Shown: positions 16,515 to 25,434, counted from the stretch's first letter. The stretch is 30,579 bases of DNA from Fimbriiglobus sp. (GCA_025352585.1 JANXTD010000108.1:1-30579); one strand, 5' to 3'. The notes: generated by a model not told the origin, from the sequence alone. Numbers and translations: made by a program.

Positions 16515-17683
16515 GAATCGTGATCGTCATGGTCGAGGCCCCGGTGCCGTTCGGCAAGGCGGTCGCCCGGTGGTACAGCGTGTTGCTGCGCGGTCTCGTC
16601 GCCCGCGGCCACCGCGTCACGGCGTTCGCCGCGTGTAGCGACGTGGGCCAAATGGCCAAGGCGGCGCGGTTGTTCCCGGCCCCCGCCTACGACCTGCGGT
16701 TGTACGAATTCCCCCGGCGTCGCGGCCTGGTGTCGAAGCTCGCAACCCTCCGCCGGCCGCACTCGTACCCCTTCGGCGACCTCCTGAAGGCCGACCTGGC
16801 GCGGGAACTCGCCGCCGGCTTCGACGTGCTGCACCTCGAGGAGTTGTGGGCCGGCTGGCTGGGCCGACGCCACACCGACAAGGCCCTCGTGAACGTCTTC
16901 GGCCTGGCGCGCATCGACCAGGAGTTGACGCGGCCGCCCACCTGGCGTGGCCGGCTGACCCGCCGGCTGACCCTCGGGGCCGAGCGGCGACTGCTCCGGG
17001 GATTCCGGCACTTCCGCGTCAACACCCCACGGGTCGCCGCCGAGATCCTTCGCGTCAACCCGCACGCCAACGTCGCCACCAACCCCTTCGGCTTCGACGC
17101 GACCCTGTACCCCTACGCCCCCGACGCCGCCCGCCCCGCGTCCCCGGTCGTGGCGCTGATCGGCAGCATGGGCTGGTCGCCGTCGCACTCGGCCGCGCTG
17201 CGCCTGCTCATGCGGCTGTGGCCCGAGGTCAAGCGGCGTGTTCCCGCGGCGCGGCTGCACGTCGCCGGCTGGTCGGCGCGCTCCGCCCTTCGGGACTTCC
17301 TGCACCTGCCCGACGTGACGATCGACGAAGACGTGCCCGACGCGCGGCCGCACTTCGAGGGTGCCACGATGCTGCTTTACGCCCCGGAACGCGGCAGCGG
17401 CGTGAAGGTCAAGGTGCTCGAAGCCCTCGCCTACGGCACCCCGGTCGTGACCACGAGCGAGGGCAACGAGGGCCTGGGCGGCACCGACGGCGTCGAACTC
17501 GGCGTGGCCGACGACGACGCGGGGCTGATCGAACGCACGGTGGAGTTGCTCAACGACCCCGCCGCCCAGAACCGCCAGCGTGAAGCCGGCCGGCGACTCG
17601 TCGAGCGCGTCGGCGACCCTGTGGCCGCCCTCGACGCGCTGGAGGCGACCTACGCCCAGGTGCTCGCGCGGGGGACGGCGTGA
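16511..17683 (+). CDS. Glycosyltransferase, GT-B fold
   Basis: A 390-aa enzyme of the type found in exopolysaccharide clusters. The N-terminal part (RIVIVMVEAPVPFGKAVARW) lacks the GG-x-E turn. The C-terminal donor domain begins IGSMGWSPSHSAALRLL (207-223) and carries PERGSGVKVKVLEALAYG (292-309), a known variant of the E-x7-E region in which a Gly-Ser-Gly-x-Lys loop precedes the second Glu. TTSEGNEGL (314-322) is also typical. It starts at a GTG overlapping the previous stop and ends by overlapping the next GTG. Donor unknown. Confidence 0.9.
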   Translation: MRIVIVMVEAPVPFGKAVARWYSVLLRGLVARGHRVTAFAACSDVGQMAKAARLFPAPAYDLRLYEFPRRRGLVSKLATLRRPHSYPFGDLLKADLARELAAGFDVLHLEELWAGWLGRRHTDKALVNVFGLARIDQELTRPPTWRGRLTRRLTLGAERRLLRGFRHFRVNTPRVAAEILRVNPHANVATNPFGFDATLYPYAPDAARPASPVVALIGSMGWSPSHSAALRLLMRLWPEVKRRVPAARLHVAGWSARSALRDFLHLPDVTIDEDVPDARPHFEGATMLLYAPERGSGVKVKVLEALAYGTPVVTTSEGNEGLGGTDGVELGVADDDAGLIERTVELLNDPAAQNRQREAGRRLVERVGDPVAALDALEATYAQVLARGTA

Positions 17684-18780
17684 TCGTCGGTGTCAACGCG
17701 ATGTCACTGGCCGACCCGCAGGTCCGCGGCTGGACGCGCTACGCCGTGAACCTGTTACGCGAACTGCTGAAGCTCGGCGTCGGCCTGCGGCTGTATTCCC
17801 GCACGCCGCTGAACCCCGCGCACCTCGACGCCCTGGGTCCGGGCGACCGCGAAATTCGCGTCGCGCCGCCGATGCGCTACGCGCTCTGGGAGCAGGGGTG
17901 GCTGCCGCGGCAGTGCCGACGCGACGGCGTGGCGCTGCTGCACAGCCCGCACAACTTCGGCCTGCCCGTGTGTGCGCCGGTGCCGCGGGTGCTGACCCTG
18001 CACGACGCCATCGACACCCTTCACGGCCACGACCGCCTGCCGTGGGGCGCGTGGCTGCGGCCCGGCAACGCCCGCGCCCGGCTGATGCTGCAAGTCGCGC
18101 GGCGCAGTGCCGACCGCATCGTCACCGTGAGCGAGCACGCCAAAGCCGACCTCGTGCGCCGCTTCGGGTCGCCGGCGGGGCAAATCGACGTGATTCCGGA
18201 AGCCGCCGACGAACGCTTCCACCGGCCGCCGACGGCGACCGAAGCGGCCCGCGTCGCGGCGACTTACCGGCTGACGCGGCCGTACTTCCTCTACGTCGGC
18301 GGCGCGGAGGGGCGCAAAAACGTCGGCTTCCTGGCGCGGGCCTTCGCCGCCGCCGAGTTGCCCGGCGTCGAGTTGGTGCTGGCCGGCGGCGGCGACTTCG
18401 CGGCCTGCGTCGGGCCGCGCGCGCGGGCCGTCGGCTACGTCGCCGACGCCGACTTGCCCGCGCTCTACGCCGGTGCCCTGGGCTTCGCGTACCCTAGTGA
18501 GTACGAGGGCTTCGGGCTGCAACTCGTCGAGGCGATGGCGGCCGGCTGCCCGACGCTCGCCGCCGACGCGACGAGCCTGCCCGAAGTCCTCGGCCGCGGC
18601 GGCGACCTGTTCCCGCTCGGCGACCCGGCGGCGCTGACCGGGTTGTTGCGGCGGCTGGCGACCGACCCCGCCTACCGCGCCGACCTGGCCGCGCGGGGCC
18701 GACGCCGCGCCGCCGACTTTTCCTGGACTCGCGCCGCCCGCGCGACCCTCGCCGCTTACGAGGCCACCCGACGCCGATGA
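17680..18780 (+). CDS. GT4-type glycosyltransferase (mannosyltransferase-like)
   Basis: A 366-aa GT-B enzyme. VRGWTRYAVNLLREL (15-29) is the acceptor-side turn, HSPHNFGLPV (88-97) and VLTLHDAID (104-112) are typical of the MtfB/WbdB-like mannosyltransferase branch, then TVSEHAKADL (149-158), YVGGAEGRKN (205-214) and EGFGLQLVE (Glu276 to Glu284). Mannose transfer is a reasonable guess from these motifs but not shown. The GTG at 17680 overlaps the preceding TGA, and the stop overlaps the ATG of wecB. Confidence 0.9.
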   Translation: MIVGVNAMSLADPQVRGWTRYAVNLLRELLKLGVGLRLYSRTPLNPAHLDALGPGDREIRVAPPMRYALWEQGWLPRQCRRDGVALLHSPHNFGLPVCAPVPRVLTLHDAIDTLHGHDRLPWGAWLRPGNARARLMLQVARRSADRIVTVSEHAKADLVRRFGSPAGQIDVIPEAADERFHRPPTATEAARVAATYRLTRPYFLYVGGAEGRKNVGFLARAFAAAELPGVELVLAGGGDFAACVGPRARAVGYVADADLPALYAGALGFAYPSEYEGFGLQLVEAMAAGCPTLAADATSLPEVLGRGGDLFPLGDPAALTGLLRRLATDPAYRADLAARGRRRAADFSWTRAARATLAAYEATRRR

Positions 18781-19913
18781 CACGACCCCTGCCCCGCGTC
18801 ACACTCGTCTTCGGCACCCGACCGGAGGCGATCAAGATGGCCCCCGTCGTCCGGGCGTTCCGCGCCGACGGCCGCTCCGCCCCGCGCGTGGTTGTGACCG
18901 GGCAGCACCGGCAGATGCTCGACGCCGTGCTCGCCACCTTCGAGATCGTCCCCGACGCCGACCTGAAGGTGATGACGCCCGACCAGTCGCTCGCCGGGCT
19001 GACCGCCCGCACCCTGACCGCGCTCGACGCGGAGTTGCTGGCCCACCCGGCCGACTTGCTGCTCGTGCAGGGCGACACGACGGCGGCCTTCGCGGCGGGG
19101 CTGACGGCGTTCTACCACCGCACGCCCGTCGGCCACGTCGAGGCCGGGTTGCGCACGGGCGACTTGCGGTCGCCGTGGCCCGAGGAGGCGAACCGCGTGC
19201 TGCTGACCCGGCTGGCCGCGCTGCACTTCGCCCCGACCCCGGTGACCCGCGACAACCTGCTGAGCGAGGGCGTCCCGGCCGACCGCATCCGACTGGTCGG
19301 CAACACCGTCGTCGATGCCCTGCACCTGGCGCTGGCCCGGCTCGACCGCGACCCCGTGGCGGTGCCCGGCCTGCCGCCCGGCTTCCTCGACGGCGGCCCG
19401 CTGGTGCTGGTCACGGGCCACCGGCGGGAGAACTTCGGCCCGAGTTTCGAGGCGATTTGTCACGCCGTCGCCGACCTGGCCCGCCGCTACCCCGCGGCGC
19501 GGATCGTCTACCCCGTCCACCTCAACCCGCACGTCCGCGGCCCCGTCGATCGCATCCTGCGGGCGGCCGGTGCGGCCAACGTCGCCCTACTCGAACCGCT
19601 CGGTTACCTCGAATTCCTGACGCTGTTCCGTCAAGCCGCCGTCGTACTGTCCGACTCCGGCGGCGTGCAAGAAGAAGCCCCGACGCTCGGCAAGCGGGTC
19701 GTGCTGATGCGCGACACGACGGAGCGCCCCGAGGCGGTCGCGTCCGGTCACGTCCTGGTTGTCGGCCCCGACCGCGGCCGCATCGTCGCCGCGGCGAGTG
19801 CGATCCTCGACGGCGGCGGCCCGCCACTGTCCCCCGGCAGCCCCTACGGCGACGGCCACACCTCGGAGGCCATCGCCGCCGCCTGCCACGACTTCCTGAG
19901 TCGGACGCCTTGA
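18777..19913 (+). CDS. wecB: Non-hydrolysing UDP-GlcNAc 2-epimerase
   Basis: A 378-aa enzyme converting UDP-GlcNAc to UDP-ManNAc. All family marks are present: GTRPEAIK (13-20), TGQHRQM (41-47), VQGDTT with Asp100, HVEAGLRT with Glu122, PEEANR with Glu136, GNTVVD (175-180), TGHRREN with His215, SDSGGVQEEAP (282-292) and ERPEA (306-310). Length is normal for the family. The product would feed ManNAc, or after oxidation ManNAcA, to one of the nearby glycosyltransferases; no UDP-ManNAc dehydrogenase (WecC) gene is in the window. ATG 18777 overlaps the previous stop (ATGA). Confidence 0.96.
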   Translation: MTRPLPRVTLVFGTRPEAIKMAPVVRAFRADGRSAPRVVVTGQHRQMLDAVLATFEIVPDADLKVMTPDQSLAGLTARTLTALDAELLAHPADLLLVQGDTTAAFAAGLTAFYHRTPVGHVEAGLRTGDLRSPWPEEANRVLLTRLAALHFAPTPVTRDNLLSEGVPADRIRLVGNTVVDALHLALARLDRDPVAVPGLPPGFLDGGPLVLVTGHRRENFGPSFEAICHAVADLARRYPAARIVYPVHLNPHVRGPVDRILRAAGAANVALLEPLGYLEFLTLFRQAAVVLSDSGGVQEEAPTLGKRVVLMRDTTERPEAVASGHVLVVGPDRGRIVAAASAILDGGGPPLSPGSPYGDGHTSEAIAAACHDFLSRTP

Positions 19914-21040
19914 GGTCGTGGCACCTCGTCACCTCCGAGTACCCGCCCGACGCCGGCGGCGTCGCCGGTTACTCGTCTGTGATTGCGCACGCCTTGGCGG
20001 CGGCGGGCCAGTGTGTCCACGTTCACACCCGCGGCCCGGTCGGCACCAACTCCGACGGACCCGTGACCGTCCACCGCGTCGGCACCACCTTCGGCCGCGC
20101 GGGCCTGCGAGAGTTGGCCGCGCGGCTCGACAGTTCACCCCGGCCGCGTCGGTTGTTCGTGCAGTACACCCCGCACGGCTACGGCTTCAAGGCGATGAAC
20201 CTGCCCTTCGCCCACTGGCTTCGCCGCCGCGCCGCGACCTCGGGCGATGCCGTTGACGTGATGTTTCACGAGGTCGCCTACCCGTGGGTTCGGTCGCCGC
20301 TGCGTCACAACCTAATCGCCGCGGTCAACCGTGTGATGGTGCGAACCCTGCTGCCGGCGGCGAGTCGCGTCTTCGTGACCGTCCCCGCCTGGGGGCCGAT
20401 GTTGCGGGCCTGCGGATTCTCGGCGACGACACCCGTTCTCGTGGTGCCAGTCCCGAGTACGGTCTCCCGCATTTGCGACCCCGTTGCGGTCGGACGCCTG
20501 CGGCAAACGTTCGCGGCGGGCGGCCCGGTCGTCGGCCACTTCGGCACCTACGGCGACCACGTCGGGCGGTTGCTGGAGTCGCTGGCGGTCGCGTTGTGTC
20601 GTGGGTTACCGACCCTCCGGGTGGTCCTCATTGGACGCGGCAACCACCCCTGGCGTCGGGAGTTCGCCCCACGGCACCCCGAGATCGCGCCCCAAGTCGT
20701 CTGTGCCGACGCGACCACTCCCGAGGAGATTTCCCGGACCCTTCAGGCGTGTGACCTGCTCGTGCAACCGTACCCCGACGGCGTCAGTGGCCGTCGGACT
20801 TCACTGATGGCGGGGCTAGCCAACGGGGTCGCCCTCGTGACCAACTCGGGCGCGCTGACCGAACCGGCGTGGCTGACGAGCGGGCTGGCCGTGGTGCCGA
20901 CTTCGGACCTGGCACAAGCGGCGTCCGAGATTCTGCGCAACCCTGCCCGGCGGACGACACTCGCCGTGGCGGGGCGGGTCTACTACGACGCGCACTTCGC
21001 GGTCGGTCACACGATCGACGCGCTGCTTGGTGCGTCGTGA
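19910..21040 (+). CDS. Glycosyltransferase, GT-B fold, TTG start
   Basis: A 376-aa protein. SWHLVTSEYPPDAGGVAGYS (3-22) is a GT4 N-terminus; HFGTYGDHVGRLL (200-212) and VVLIGRGNHPW open the donor domain. In place of E-x7-E it has YPDGVSGRRTSLMAGLANG (278-296), a known variant with 'GVSxRRTSL'. The TTG at 19910 overlaps the wecB stop (TTGA), which fits the coupling pattern of the whole operon and places strand 1 at residue 4. Base composition at about 20230-20480 is a little less GC-biased than in its neighbours. Function as a glycosyltransferase is likely; the sugar is unknown. Confidence 0.88.
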   Translation: MRSWHLVTSEYPPDAGGVAGYSSVIAHALAAAGQCVHVHTRGPVGTNSDGPVTVHRVGTTFGRAGLRELAARLDSSPRPRRLFVQYTPHGYGFKAMNLPFAHWLRRRAATSGDAVDVMFHEVAYPWVRSPLRHNLIAAVNRVMVRTLLPAASRVFVTVPAWGPMLRACGFSATTPVLVVPVPSTVSRICDPVAVGRLRQTFAAGGPVVGHFGTYGDHVGRLLESLAVALCRGLPTLRVVLIGRGNHPWRREFAPRHPEIAPQVVCADATTPEEISRTLQACDLLVQPYPDGVSGRRTSLMAGLANGVALVTNSGALTEPAWLTSGLAVVPTSDLAQAASEILRNPARRTTLAVAGRVYYDAHFAVGHTIDALLGAS

Positions 21041-22197
21041 GCCGGCCGCGCCGCCTGCTGACCGTCGGGCACTCCTACGCCGTCGCGCTCAACCGGCGAC
21101 TTGCCGACGAGATGCACCGGACGCCCGCCATGCCCGGCGAGCCGCCGTGGGAGGTGACCGTCGCCGCCCCGCTGTCCGTCCGTGGCGACCTCCGGCCGAT
21201 CGCCCTCGAAGCCCCACTCGCCGGGGCCGCCCCGACCGACGGCGTGTCGGTCTATGGCTTACGTTCGCCCCACACGCTGAGCTATGGCCGGGCGACCCGG
21301 AGCCTGGTCCGCGGCACGGCCTGGGACTTCGTCCACCTCTGGCAGGAGCCGTACACCTGGGCCGGGTACCAACTCGGCCGCTGGGCCGGGGCCACGCCGC
21401 ACGCCCACTACACCTTCCAGAATTTGGCGAAGTCGTTCCCCACGCCGGTGGCCTGGCTGGAGCGCGCCGCCGTCACGTGGAGCCGGGGCTGGGTCGCCTG
21501 CGGCGTGACCGTCGCCGAGACCCTGAGCCACCGCCCGCCGTACGACCGCAAGCCGCACGCCGTCATCCCGACCGGCGTCGATCTGGCCGCGTTCGCCCCC
21601 GACCCGGCCGCCCGCGCCGCCGTGTTCACCCGACTCGGCTGGTCGTCGGTTGGCCCACCGGTCATTGGATATCTGGGTCGGTTCGTCCCCGAGAAGGGTC
21701 TGTCACTGCTGATGTCCGCCGCCGATGCTCTGAGGTCCAACTGGCGGATGTTGCTCGTCGGGGGCGGTCCGATGGAGGCCCAACTGCGGGCGTGGCGCGC
21801 GCGGCACGGCGACCGCGTCCGGGTCGTGACCGGCGTACCGCACGCCGGGGTGCCGGCCTACGTCAACGCCTTCGACCTCCTCGCCGCCCCGAGTCTGAGC
21901 ACGACGCGGTGGCGCGAGCAACTCGGCCGGATGCTACTCGAAGCGTTCGCCGTCGGCGTCCCCGTCGTCGGCAGCGACAGCGGCGAGATCCCCCACGTCC
22001 TCGCCGACGCCGGGGTCGTCGTCCCCGAAGGCGATGTCGCCGCCTGGGCCGCGGCCCTCGGCGACCTGCTCGACTCGCCGGCCCGCCGCCGCGAACTCGG
22101 TGCCTTGGGCCGCGAGCGGTGTGCGGCCGTGTTCGCCTGGCCGGTCGTCGCCCGGCAGACGCTGAGTTTCTTCAACCGACTCCTGGCCGAGAGATGA
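21037..22197 (+). CDS. GT4-type glycosyltransferase
   Basis: A 386-aa GT-B enzyme. VGHSYAVALNRRLADEM (10-26) begins the acceptor domain, HLWQEPYTW (100-108) and VIPTGVDL (176-183) follow, then GYLGRFVPEKGL with Arg215 and Lys220, VGGGPMEAQL (241-250) and EQLGRMLLE (Glu294 to Glu302), the E-x7-E motif. The GTG at 21037 overlaps the previous TGA (GTGA) and the 3' end overlaps the next ATG (ATGA). The sugar donor and acceptor cannot be assigned. Confidence 0.92.
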   Translation: MSRPRRLLTVGHSYAVALNRRLADEMHRTPAMPGEPPWEVTVAAPLSVRGDLRPIALEAPLAGAAPTDGVSVYGLRSPHTLSYGRATRSLVRGTAWDFVHLWQEPYTWAGYQLGRWAGATPHAHYTFQNLAKSFPTPVAWLERAAVTWSRGWVACGVTVAETLSHRPPYDRKPHAVIPTGVDLAAFAPDPAARAAVFTRLGWSSVGPPVIGYLGRFVPEKGLSLLMSAADALRSNWRMLLVGGGPMEAQLRAWRARHGDRVRVVTGVPHAGVPAYVNAFDLLAAPSLSTTRWREQLGRMLLEAFAVGVPVVGSDSGEIPHVLADAGVVVPEGDVAAWAAALGDLLDSPARRRELGALGRERCAAVFAWPVVARQTLSFFNRLLAER

Positions 22198-23315
22198 TGC
22201 CGCGCGTCGCCCTACTGCCAGACTTCGCCGAGGAGGGCTGGCCGAGCATGGACCTGTGCGCCGAGATGCTGCACAAGTCCTGGCCGTCGGCCGCCGGCAC
22301 GCTAACACGCTTCGCCCCGCCCTTCGCCCACGTTTTCGGCCGGCTGCCGGTCGTCGGCCGCAACGCCGACCGCGCCTGGAACCGCTTCGTCCGCTACCCG
22401 CGCTTCGCCCGCCGGATCGCCGCCGACTTCGACGCCTTCCACGTCGCCGACCACAGTTACGCCGCCGTGATTCCTGCGTTACCCGCGGGCCGCGCCGGCG
22501 TCACCGTCTTCGACCTCGACGCCTTCCGTTGCCTCCTGGACCCGGCCGCCGAGCCGCGGCCGCGCTGGTTCCGCGCCCTCACCCGGCGCGTCGCCGACGG
22601 CGTGCAACGCGCGGCCGTCGTCTTCGTCCCGTCGCACGCCGTCGGCGACGAGTTACGTCGCGTCAACCTGATCGACCCGGCCCGCCTGCGCTACGCCCCT
22701 GTCGGCGTCGCCCCCGAGTTCACGCCCCTCGAAACCGACGCACCGCCGCCGCCGTGGCTAGCCGCGCTCGGGGGCCGGCCGTGCGTCGTTCACGTCGGCA
22801 GTTGCGTCCCCCGCAAGCGCGTCGATCTCCTGCTCGAAGTCGTCGCCCGGCTCCGCCCGCAACTCCCCGGTCTGCGCCTCGTCAAGGTCGGCGGCACCTT
22901 CACGAATGTCCACAAAAAGCAGATCGCCCGACACGGCCTGGCCCACGCCATCACCCACGTTCACGGCCTGACTCGCCGCGAACTCGCCGCCGTTTACCGC
23001 GCCGCGTCGGCGGTCCTGCAACCCAGCGACCGCGAAGGTTTCGGGCTGCCGGTCGTCGAGGCGCTCGCCTGCGGCGCGGCGGTCGTCGCCAGCGACCTCG
23101 CCGTGCTGCGGGAAGTCGGCGGCCCCGTGACGACCTACGCCCCCGCCGGCGCGTCGGCGGCGTGGGCGGCCGCCGTCCACGGCGTCGTCGCGCGCGTCCG
23201 CGACCCCGCGCAGCGCGCCGCCTCGGTCGCCTGGGCGGGGCAGTTCACCTGGCCCCGCCACGCCGCCGCCGTCGCCGCCGGCTACATCGACTTGGTGGGT
23301 CACCGGTGCGGGTGA
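22194..23315 (+). CDS. GT4-type glycosyltransferase
   Basis: A 373-aa GT-B enzyme. MMPRVALLPDFAEEGWPSMD (1-20) is an N-terminus lacking the GG-x-E turn; HVADHSYA (83-90), VFVPSHAVGDELRR (143-156) and HVGSCVPRKRVD (200-211) follow, and EGFGLPVVE (Glu281 to Glu289) is the E-x7-E motif. Two adjacent ATG codons (22194 and 22197) could both serve; the first overlaps the previous TGA. The long open frame upstream is a shadow of the preceding gene. The preference for mannose/rhamnose-type donors in this subgroup is only suggestive. Confidence 0.92.
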   Translation: MMPRVALLPDFAEEGWPSMDLCAEMLHKSWPSAAGTLTRFAPPFAHVFGRLPVVGRNADRAWNRFVRYPRFARRIAADFDAFHVADHSYAAVIPALPAGRAGVTVFDLDAFRCLLDPAAEPRPRWFRALTRRVADGVQRAAVVFVPSHAVGDELRRVNLIDPARLRYAPVGVAPEFTPLETDAPPPPWLAALGGRPCVVHVGSCVPRKRVDLLLEVVARLRPQLPGLRLVKVGGTFTNVHKKQIARHGLAHAITHVHGLTRRELAAVYRAASAVLQPSDREGFGLPVVEALACGAAVVASDLAVLREVGGPVTTYAPAGASAAWAAAVHGVVARVRDPAQRAASVAWAGQFTWPRHAAAVAAGYIDLVGHRCG

Positions 23316-24514
23316 CGTACTTCAGTCCGGTCGGCACCGTCGGCGGCGCGGAGCGCGTCTTGCTCGCCGCGCTGCGTGCCCTCCCCGACGCCCTGCCCGA
23401 CTACGCCCCGACCGTGATCCTCCTCGCTGAAGGCCCCCTCCGCGCCGCCGCCGAAAGCCTCGGGGCCACGGTAGTCGTCGCCCCATTGCCGCCGGCCCTC
23501 GCGGAACTCGGCGACACGCAACTCCGCGGCAAGCCCTCACCTGCGGGCTTCCTACTCGACGCCGTTGTCGCGTCGCCGGCGCTGCTCGGCTACGCCCGCC
23601 GAGTGCGTGCCGCCATCACAAAAACCCGGCCGCAACTGCTCGTCACCAACGGCGTGAAGGCGCACCTGCTCGCGGCGTGGGCCGCGCCGCGCGGGCTGCC
23701 GGTCGCCTGGCACGTCCACGACTTCCTCGGCGAACGCCCCCTCGCCAGCAAACTCCTCCGCCGACTCGCCGGCACCGTCCGCGGTTCCATCGCCGTGTCG
23801 GACGCCGTCGCGGTTGACCTGGCCGCAGTCCTGCCAAACTTGCGTGTGCTGACCGTCGGCAACGGCCTCGACACCGCCCACTTCACCCCCGGTCCCGGCG
23901 TCGATCTCGACGCCCTCGCCGGCCTGCCGTCGTCCGCCGGCGTCCGCGTCGGCCTCGTGGCGACTTACGCCAACTGGAAAGGCCACGCCGCCTTCCTCGT
24001 CGCCCTCGCCCGCGTGCCGGGGGTGCGTGGCTACGTCGTCGGCGGCCCAATTTCGACGACCGCCGGCTCGCAAGTCACCCGCGCGGAACTCGTGCAAATC
24101 GCGGCCAATCTTGGGCTGCTGGATCGCGTCGGCTTCGTCCCATTTCAACCCGACCCCGTCGGCGTCTACCGCGCCCTCGACATCGTTGTCCACGCTAGCA
24201 CCCGCCCGGAGCCGTTCGGCCTGACCGTCGCGGAGGCGATGAGTTGCGGCCGCGCCGTGATCGTCGCGGCAGCCGGCGGCGCGGCCGAACTCTTCACCGA
24301 CGGCCACGACGCCCTCGGCCACCCCCCCGGCGACACCCCCGCGCTCGCCGCCGCCATCGCCCGCCTCGCCGCCGACGCCGGCTTGCGCGCCCGCCTCGGG
24401 GCAAACGCCCGCGCCACGGCGGTGGAGCGCTTCGGCCTGCCGCGCTACGGCCGCGAGTTGGCGTCGGCCTACCGGGCGATTGTCGGCGGCTCCGCCGCAG
24501 GCGACTCTTGTTAG
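23306..24514 (+). CDS. GT4-type glycosyltransferase, last gene of operon
   Basis: A 402-aa GT-B enzyme. VRVTYFSPVGTVGGAERVL (1-19) has the GG-x-E turn, WHVHDFLGERPL (135-146) and TYANWKGH with Lys225 follow, and EPFGLTVAE (Glu302 to Glu310) is the E-x7-E motif. Start GTG 23306 gives a standard first strand; GTG 23312 would give a 4-nt overlap like the other junctions, so either is possible. The end is odd: the last residues GSAAGDSC and the TAG stop are encoded by the left arm of palindrome B, so the original C-terminus was probably different. Confidence 0.91.
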   Translation: MRVTYFSPVGTVGGAERVLLAALRALPDALPDYAPTVILLAEGPLRAAAESLGATVVVAPLPPALAELGDTQLRGKPSPAGFLLDAVVASPALLGYARRVRAAITKTRPQLLVTNGVKAHLLAAWAAPRGLPVAWHVHDFLGERPLASKLLRRLAGTVRGSIAVSDAVAVDLAAVLPNLRVLTVGNGLDTAHFTPGPGVDLDALAGLPSSAGVRVGLVATYANWKGHAAFLVALARVPGVRGYVVGGPISTTAGSQVTRAELVQIAANLGLLDRVGFVPFQPDPVGVYRALDIVVHASTRPEPFGLTVAEAMSCGRAVIVAAAGGAAELFTDGHDALGHPPGDTPALAAAIARLAADAGLRARLGANARATAVERFGLPRYGRELASAYRAIVGGSAAGDSC

Positions 24515-24640
24515 CCCGACGCGCGATCGACGGGAGCAAATCCGTAGGGACAGTGCCGGTGGGGAAGACGAAGCCGTCCACACCCAGCCGCGTTGCATCG
24601 GAGGTTTGCTCCCGTCGCTCGCGCGTCCGGCTAACAAGAC
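24488..24640. repeat. Palindromic repeat, copy B
   Basis: The left arm at 24488-24525 matches copy A's arm at 36 of 38 positions. A 34-nt inverted pair (from 24507, CTTGTTAG..., to 24638) matches with two mismatches, enclosing a core GTGGGGAAGACGAAGCC shared with copy C. The left arm overlaps the stop of the last operon gene; the right arm ends 7 nt from the stop of the MBL hydrolase gene. It thus fills the whole convergent gap and is well placed to act as a bidirectional terminator. Confidence 0.9.
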
Positions 24641-24645
24641 TTGCC

Positions 24646-25434
24646 TTAAAACTCCGGCATCCGCCCGGCGAGCACGTCGCGCTCCCACTGCTCTTGCAGC
24701 GGCCAACTCACCGCGCACGTGCCGAAGTCGGCGAGGTACTGGTACGCCGTCAGCCGGTCGATCGCCGCCTGCACGATCGCCGGGTCCTTGCGGAACGCCG
24801 GGCCGTGGCTCGGCGCGATGAACTCGGCGTCGTCGGCCAGGATGCGGCGCAGGCTCTTCAAGAAGTCCGGCAGGTTCGAGCCGTGGTGCGCGTCGATGGC
24901 CCCGACGCACGAGTCGGCGTACAGCGTGTCGCCGCTGAACAGCAGGTTGCCCAGCTTGAAACTGAGTTGCCCCGGCGTGTGGCCCGGCGTGTGCCAGACC
25001 TGCAAGTCGAGGTCGCCAACTTTGACAACGTCGCCCTCGTCGAGCTTCTTATCGACCTTGAAGGCCGGCATGTCGATGTGGAAGTTCTGGGCGGGGATGC
25101 TCGCGTACGTCTGCACCGCGTCGCCGCTGAGCAGCACCGCCGCGGCGTGCGGGTGGGCCGCCGTCTTGGTTTTGAGCCGCTCCTTGGCCCCCGCGAGCGC
25201 CTGGACGTGGTCGGCGTCGGCGTGCGTCGCGATCACCATCTTGCACCGCGACAGCGGGAAGTCGAGGTGGCGCAGCATCTCGACGATGTCGTCGAGCGCC
25301 GAGTTCTGGCCGATGTCCAGCAGCACGTACTCGGTGCCGCCGTCGATGAGGTAGACGTTCACGCCCATCGGCCGGCCGGCTTGCAGGTTCAGCTCGATGA
25401 CGTTGGGGAAGAGGTACTTGCGGTCGCTTTTCAT
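24646..25434 (-). CDS. MBL-fold metallo-hydrolase
   Basis: A 262-aa metallo-beta-lactamase-fold protein. THADADH (70-76) is the dinuclear metal motif, joined by HTPGHTPG with His152, SGDTL with Asp169 and PSHGP with His210, so both metal sites look complete. PMGVNVYLIDGG (22-33) and the GHTPGQLSF layout place it with the glyoxalase II-like/hydroxyacylglutathione hydrolase branch, but the substrate cannot be named. No signal peptide, so cytoplasmic. The start ATG 25434 is the first Met; a 207-nt gap separates it from the divergent response regulator. Confidence 0.93.
   Translation of the reverse strand: MKSDRKYLFPNVIELNLQAGRPMGVNVYLIDGGTEYVLLDIGQNSALDDIVEMLRHLDFPLSRCKMVIATHADADHVQALAGAKERLKTKTAAHPHAAAVLLSGDAVQTYASIPAQNFHIDMPAFKVDKKLDEGDVVKVGDLDLQVWHTPGHTPGQLSFKLGNLLFSGDTLYADSCVGAIDAHHGSNLPDFLKSLRRILADDAEFIAPSHGPAFRKDPAIVQAAIDRLTAYQYLADFGTCAVSWPLQEQWERDVLAGRMPEF

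Noticed and set aside
10296..24514. Glycosyltransferase operon as a recent horizontal acquisition or genomic island
   Set aside because: Overall base composition matches the flanks, no integrase, tRNA or direct-repeat boundary is visible, and the small dips in GC are local.
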